A stretch of 64,000 bases of DNA from the NCBI GenBank assembly GCA_963809795.1, contig CAWELN010000009.1:434001-498000 (forward strand), read 5' to 3'. Under the pieces are notes generated by a model. The model was not told where the DNA came from. It saw only the letters and a list, made by a program, of their open reading frames with translations, and searched no databases. Positions within the stretch are counted from its first letter, which is position 1; the number at the start of each line of letters is the position of its first letter. Both the position numbers and the translations under genes were made by a program. This stretch comes from DASUAS01 sp963809795. GTDB lineage: Bacteria; Actinomycetota; Acidimicrobiia; IMCC26256; DASPTH01. Positions 60,571 to 64,000 of this stretch are shown here, in pieces.

Positions 60571-61356
60571 ATGCTGAACGTTGCGCGTCAGGCCGGGGCG
60601 CTGGGCGCGATCGTCACCGGCGTCGACCTGTCCACCGACGTCGACGAGGCGACGTTCGACGCGCTGCACGCGGCGCTGCTCGAGCACCTCGTCATCTGCG
60701 TGCGGGGCCAGGAGCACATCACGCCCGACGACCAGGTTGCGTTCTCGAAGCGGTGGGGCCGCATCGAGCCGCACCCGTACGTGCCGCCGATCGAGGGCCA
60801 TCCCGAGATCATGCGGGTGTACGACCCGAACCCCATCACCGTCACCTGGCACGCCGACTTCACCTACGCCAAGCAGCCGCCGTCGGTGAGCCTGCTCCTG
60901 GGCCGGGTGATCCCCGAGTACGGCGGTGACACGATGTTCTCCAACGGCTACCTGGCCTACGAGGGCCTGTCTCCCGGCCTGCGGGAGACGCTCGACCGCC
61001 TGCGCGCGGTGCACTACGCGACCCAGCTCGCGATCGACAGCGGCATGCCCGAGGACGAGATCGTGAACTCGCACCCCGTGGTCTGCACTCACCCGGAGAC
61101 CGGCCGACGCGCGCTCTTCGTCAACGGCAACTACACGCGTCACTTCGACGGCTGGTCCGTCGACGACAGCCAACCGCTCCTCGACCACCTCTACGCCCAG
61201 TTCGCCCGCTTCGAGTACACCTGGCGTCACCGGTGGGAGCCGGGCGACCTCCTCATCTGGGACAACCGCTGCGTGCAGCACGCGGTGGTGGGCGACACCG
61301 CCGGCCAGGAGCGCTCGTTGCACCGCACGACCATCGCAGGAGACACACCACGATGA
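60571..61356 (+). CDS. TauD/TfdA-family Fe(II)/2-oxoglutarate dioxygenase
   Basis: This 261-residue protein has GALGAIVTGVDLS at the start, the iron ligands H and D in TWHADFTYAKQPP, a distal His in CVQHAVVGD and the 2-oxoglutarate-binding Arg in RSLHRTTIAGD. It hydroxylates a substrate with 2-oxoglutarate and oxygen. ATG 60571 lacks a good ribosome site. A GTG at 60503 with GGAGG in front opens a 25-codon frame ending just past this ATG, so either a coupled leader or an indel is possible. The stop overlaps the amidohydrolase ATG (ATGA). Confidence 0.85.
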   Translation: MLNVARQAGALGAIVTGVDLSTDVDEATFDALHAALLEHLVICVRGQEHITPDDQVAFSKRWGRIEPHPYVPPIEGHPEIMRVYDPNPITVTWHADFTYAKQPPSVSLLLGRVIPEYGGDTMFSNGYLAYEGLSPGLRETLDRLRAVHYATQLAIDSGMPEDEIVNSHPVVCTHPETGRRALFVNGNYTRHFDGWSVDDSQPLLDHLYAQFARFEYTWRHRWEPGDLLIWDNRCVQHAVVGDTAGQERSLHRTTIAGDTPR

Positions 61357-62570
61357 CCGACATCCCCTGGATCGTGAGCCTCGACGACCACGTGGTCGAA
61401 CCTCCCGACGTGTGGACCAAGCGCCTCCCCGCGAAGTACCGCGACGTCGGCCCGCACATCGTGATGGCGCCGCCCGGCACGCCGGTGCTCGACGGCGGCA
61501 CGTACCGGGAGGCGCCCGGCACCGAGGGCGACCCGGTCGCGTGGTGGTTCTACGAGGACCAGCAGTACTCGGTGAAGCGCCTCATCGCCGCCGCCGGCTA
61601 CCCGGCCGACGAGATCGGCTTCGACGCGATCACGTTCGACCAGATGCGCCCGGGGTGCTGGCAGCCGCAGGCCCGCCTCGACGACATGACCATGAACCAC
61701 GTCGAGGCGTCGCTCGCGTTCCCGAACTACCCGCGGTTCTGCGGGCAGATCTTCCTCAAGGCGAAGGACAAGGAGCTCGCCCGGCTGTGCGTCGAGGCGT
61801 ACAACGACTGGCAGGTCGACGAGTGGTGCGCGGGCAGCGCCGGCCGCCTGATCCCGTTGTGCCTGGTCCCCCTGTGGGACGTCGAGCTGGCGGCGGCCGA
61901 GGTGCGCCGCAACGCGGCACGCGGGGTGAAGGCGGTCGCGTTCTCCGAGCTGCCGCCGTGGTTGGGGCTCGACAGCATCCACTCCGGATACTGGGACCCG
62001 TTCTTCGCCGCGTGTGCGGAGACCGGCACCGTCGTGGCGATGCACATCGGCTCGGGCACCAAGACGATCACGTCGTCGGACGACGCGCCGGACGCGGTGC
62101 AGGCGGTCAACATGTTCGCCAACAGCGCGCTCTCGTTGATCGACTTCCTGTTCTCCGGCGTGCTGGTGCGCTTCCCCGAGCTGAAGCTGCTCTACGCCGA
62201 GGCGCAGATCGGGTGGATCCCCTACGTGCTGGAACGCGTCGACGACGTCTGGGACGTCCACCGCGGGTGGAGCAACAGCCAGCGCAACGTCAGCGAGCCG
62301 CCCTCGCAGTACTACTACCGGCAGGTGGTGAGCTGCTTCTTCAAGGACGGCGTCGGCGTGGAGAACCTCGACCGCGTCGGCCGCGACAACATCGCCTTCG
62401 AGACCGACTACCCGCACCAGGACAGCACCTGGCCCAACACGCACCAGGTCGCGAAGGAGCTGTTCGGTCAGCTCGACGCGGAGACGGTGCACAAGATCGT
62501 GCGCGGGAACGCCATCCGGTTCCTCGGGCTCGAGGGGCTGGGCGACGGCACCGCGCTGCGTTCCGCGTGA
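61353..62570 (+). CDS. Amidohydrolase_2 family metal-dependent hydrolase (paralog)
   Basis: This 405-residue protein has VSLDDHVVEPPDVWTKRLP at the start, VEAYNDWQVDEWCAGSAGRLIP in the middle, VVAMHIGSG, and AFETDYPHQDSTWPNT near the end. These match the gene at 29804-31084 position for position (VDDHLVEPP, AYNDWHIDEWC, VSIHLGSG, DYPHADSAWP), so they are paralogs at opposite ends of the cluster. ATG 61353 overlaps the dioxygenase stop, and its own stop overlaps the next GTG, so the three genes are tightly coupled. Confidence 0.85.
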   Translation: MTDIPWIVSLDDHVVEPPDVWTKRLPAKYRDVGPHIVMAPPGTPVLDGGTYREAPGTEGDPVAWWFYEDQQYSVKRLIAAAGYPADEIGFDAITFDQMRPGCWQPQARLDDMTMNHVEASLAFPNYPRFCGQIFLKAKDKELARLCVEAYNDWQVDEWCAGSAGRLIPLCLVPLWDVELAAAEVRRNAARGVKAVAFSELPPWLGLDSIHSGYWDPFFAACAETGTVVAMHIGSGTKTITSSDDAPDAVQAVNMFANSALSLIDFLFSGVLVRFPELKLLYAEAQIGWIPYVLERVDDVWDVHRGWSNSQRNVSEPPSQYYYRQVVSCFFKDGVGVENLDRVGRDNIAFETDYPHQDSTWPNTHQVAKELFGQLDAETVHKIVRGNAIRFLGLEGLGDGTALRSA

Positions 62571-63643
62571 CCACACTCGACCCCGCGGCGACGACCGTCG
62601 TCGACCACACCACGCTCCGCACGCATCTCGAACGGATGCTGGGCGCGCTGGGCGTCCCCCCCGACCAGGCGCCGGTCATCACCGACAACCTGGTCGAGGC
62701 CGACCTGCGCGGCGTCGACTCCCACGGCTCCCACCTGATGGCGCTCTACTTCGGCCGGGTGCGCAGCGGCCACCTCCGTCCCGACACCAAGGTCACGACG
62801 CTCGCCGACGAGGGCTCGACGGTGCGACTCGACGGTGGGCTCGGCTTCGGGCAGATCGCCGGGGTGGCGGCGGTCGACCTGGCGGTCGAGCGGGCCCACG
62901 CCCACGGCGTCGCCACCGTGTCGGTCCGCGAGCTGACGCATCTCGGCGCGCTCGCGTACTACACCATGCGGGCGTCGGCGCAGGGATGCTTCGCCATGGC
63001 GTTCCAGAACGGCGCCATGATCGTGCCGCCCTTCGGCGGGACCACCAGCCTGTTCTCGACCAACCCGTTCTCCTACGCGGTGCCCGCCGGTACCCATCCC
63101 GACATCGTCTACGACATCGCCACCACTGCCGCGGCGGGGAACAAGGTCCTCCTCGCCCGCAAGCGCGGCGACGCGTCCATCCCGGAGGGGTGGGCCAACG
63201 ACGAGCACGGCTTCCCGACCACCGACCCGAACGCGGCGTCGATCTCGCAGCTGCAGTGGTTCGGTGGCCACAAGGGCTTCGGCATCGGGCTCCTGGTCGA
63301 GATCATGGCCGGGCTGCTGGCCGACAGCAGCTTCGGCGCCACCGAGCAGAGCGACTCGGAGCTCACCGGCTGGGACCGCATCGCCAAGGGCGCGAGCTTC
63401 GTGGTCCTCGACGTGGCGCGCTTCCTGCCGGTCGACCGGTTCCGGGCCCACGTCGACCGGCTGATCGACGACGTCCACGCGTCGGAGCTGGCCCCCGGCC
63501 ATGATCGGGTCATGGTGCCGGGCGAGCTCGAAGCGGAGCGCCGGGAGGAGCGCCTGGCGCAGGGCATCCCGCTCCCCCGGGCGCTGATCGAGGAGCTCGA
63601 CGAGATGGCGGCGGCGCTGGAGTGCCCGCCGATCGGCCACTGA
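62567..63643 (+). CDS. Ldh_2-type malate/L-lactate dehydrogenase family protein
   Basis: This 358-residue NAD(P)-dependent dehydrogenase of the malate/L-sulfolactate (YlbC/YbiC) family has NLVEADLRGVDSHGSHLMALY at residues 35-55, GFGQIAGVAAVDLAVERA, FQNGAMIVPPFGG and FSTNPFSYAVPAG in the nucleotide-binding part, and GGHKGFGIGLLVEIMAG. It oxidises a 2-hydroxyacid or reduces an imine. The GTG at 62567 overlaps the amidohydrolase stop (GTGA). It lies between the amidohydrolase and an enoyl-CoA hydratase. Confidence 0.85.
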   Translation: MTTLDPAATTVVDHTTLRTHLERMLGALGVPPDQAPVITDNLVEADLRGVDSHGSHLMALYFGRVRSGHLRPDTKVTTLADEGSTVRLDGGLGFGQIAGVAAVDLAVERAHAHGVATVSVRELTHLGALAYYTMRASAQGCFAMAFQNGAMIVPPFGGTTSLFSTNPFSYAVPAGTHPDIVYDIATTAAAGNKVLLARKRGDASIPEGWANDEHGFPTTDPNAASISQLQWFGGHKGFGIGLLVEIMAGLLADSSFGATEQSDSELTGWDRIAKGASFVVLDVARFLPVDRFRAHVDRLIDDVHASELAPGHDRVMVPGELEAERREERLAQGIPLPRALIEELDEMAAALECPPIGH

Positions 63644-63666
63644 CGAGACCAGGAGACACGCGCAGC

Positions 63667-64000
63667 ATGAGCGACCGCTACGGCCTGACGACGATCAGCA
63701 CGGAGCTCCACGACGACGGGGTGCTCGTGGCGACGCTGAACCGGCCCGAGCAGCGCAACTCGCTCGACCCGGTGATGCACCTCGAGCTGAAGCAGCTCTA
63801 CGGGCACATGGTCGACGACGACGAGCTGAACGCGGTCGTGCTCACCGGCGCGGGCAAGTACTTCTGTGTGGGCGCCGACTTCAACAGCATGGAAGACAAC
63901 GTGAGCTACCCCGACGGGCACCCCGGCCTGCTGATCGAGTCGGTGGGCATGGCGCGCAACATCCTCGCGGTCCGGGTGCCATTGATCTCCGCCATCAACG
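63667..64000 (+). CDS. Enoyl-CoA hydratase/isomerase (3' end beyond window)
   Basis: The first 111 codons of a crotonase-fold protein are present. ATLNRPEQRNSLDPVMHLEL and VVLTGAGKYFCVGADFNSMED show the CoA-binding and oxyanion-hole parts, and RVPLISAIN is the start of the second conserved segment, cut by the window edge. ATG 63667 has GGAGA upstream. It is the last seen gene of the TPP-dioxygenase-amidohydrolase-dehydrogenase transcript and should act on an unsaturated CoA ester. Confidence 0.85.
   Translation, partial: MSDRYGLTTISTELHDDGVLVATLNRPEQRNSLDPVMHLELKQLYGHMVDDDELNAVVLTGAGKYFCVGADFNSMEDNVSYPDGHPGLLIESVGMARNILAVRVPLISAIN

Overview
The window is high-GC DNA with actinobacterial character. 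It shows GTGA/ATGA start-stop overlaps, many GTG starts, TAnnnT -10 boxes placed 6-9 nt in front of start codons (leaderless genes), and several F420-type enzyme families (LLM, DDN, PPOX). Gene families and layout resemble Acidimicrobiia or mycobacterial-type actinobacteria; this taxonomic guess is inference. No rRNA, tRNA, CRISPR array or insertion sequence was seen, and no gap longer than 300 bases lacks a gene.

Region 1 (1-11.4 kb) is a cell-envelope block: a lipobox-bearing pentapeptide-repeat protein cut by the window edge, four polytopic GT-C type glycosyltransferases, a PAP2/inositolphosphoceramide-synthase-like phosphatase, a type I periplasmic-binding-like protein and a large alkaline-phosphatase-fold membrane protein.

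Region 2 (11.4-24.5 kb) is mixed metabolism. It holds an aldo/keto reductase, cupin and TetR operon divergent from a four-subunit 2-oxoacid:ferredoxin oxidoreductase (gamma, delta, alpha, beta) coupled to a D-2-hydroxyacid dehydrogenase and an amidohydrolase. These are followed by a DapB-like dehydrogenase, a HiPIP-like small Cys protein, small membrane proteins, a stand-alone LigD polymerase, tandem SnoaL-like and EthD-like proteins, and an M16-like zinc peptidase.

Region 3 (24.5-64 kb) is a large catabolic cluster. It encodes a branched-chain-amino-acid-type ABC importer (LivJ, a LivH-LivM-LivF fusion, LivG), two related amidohydrolases, SDRs, two CaiB/BaiF CoA-transferase genes (one a double-domain fusion), two acyl-CoA dehydrogenases, an acyl-CoA synthetase, two enoyl-CoA hydratases, three cytochromes P450, two related molybdopterin oxidoreductases, a PEP-synthase-like phosphohistidine protein, a BKACE-type enzyme, a TPP enzyme, a TauD-type dioxygenase, an Ldh_2-type dehydrogenase and four probable F420 enzymes. 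The substrate cannot be read from sequence. The gene set suggests import of an unusual carboxylated molecule, hydroxylation, CoA activation and beta-oxidation-like breakdown.

The main discovery is a 13-bp near-palindrome, GKATA-N3-TATMC, at ten intergenic promoter positions between 29.77 and 58.88 kb. Three copies share 15 identical bases. One copy is a perfect palindrome at the promoter of the cluster's only GntR-family gene. Most copies overlap the -10 box. This looks like the operator of an undescribed GntR regulon covering the whole catabolic cluster.

About a dozen otherwise intact genes in the first 36 kb are split by single-base frameshifts, while the last 28 kb have none. This pattern suggests uncorrected assembly indels more than gene decay.
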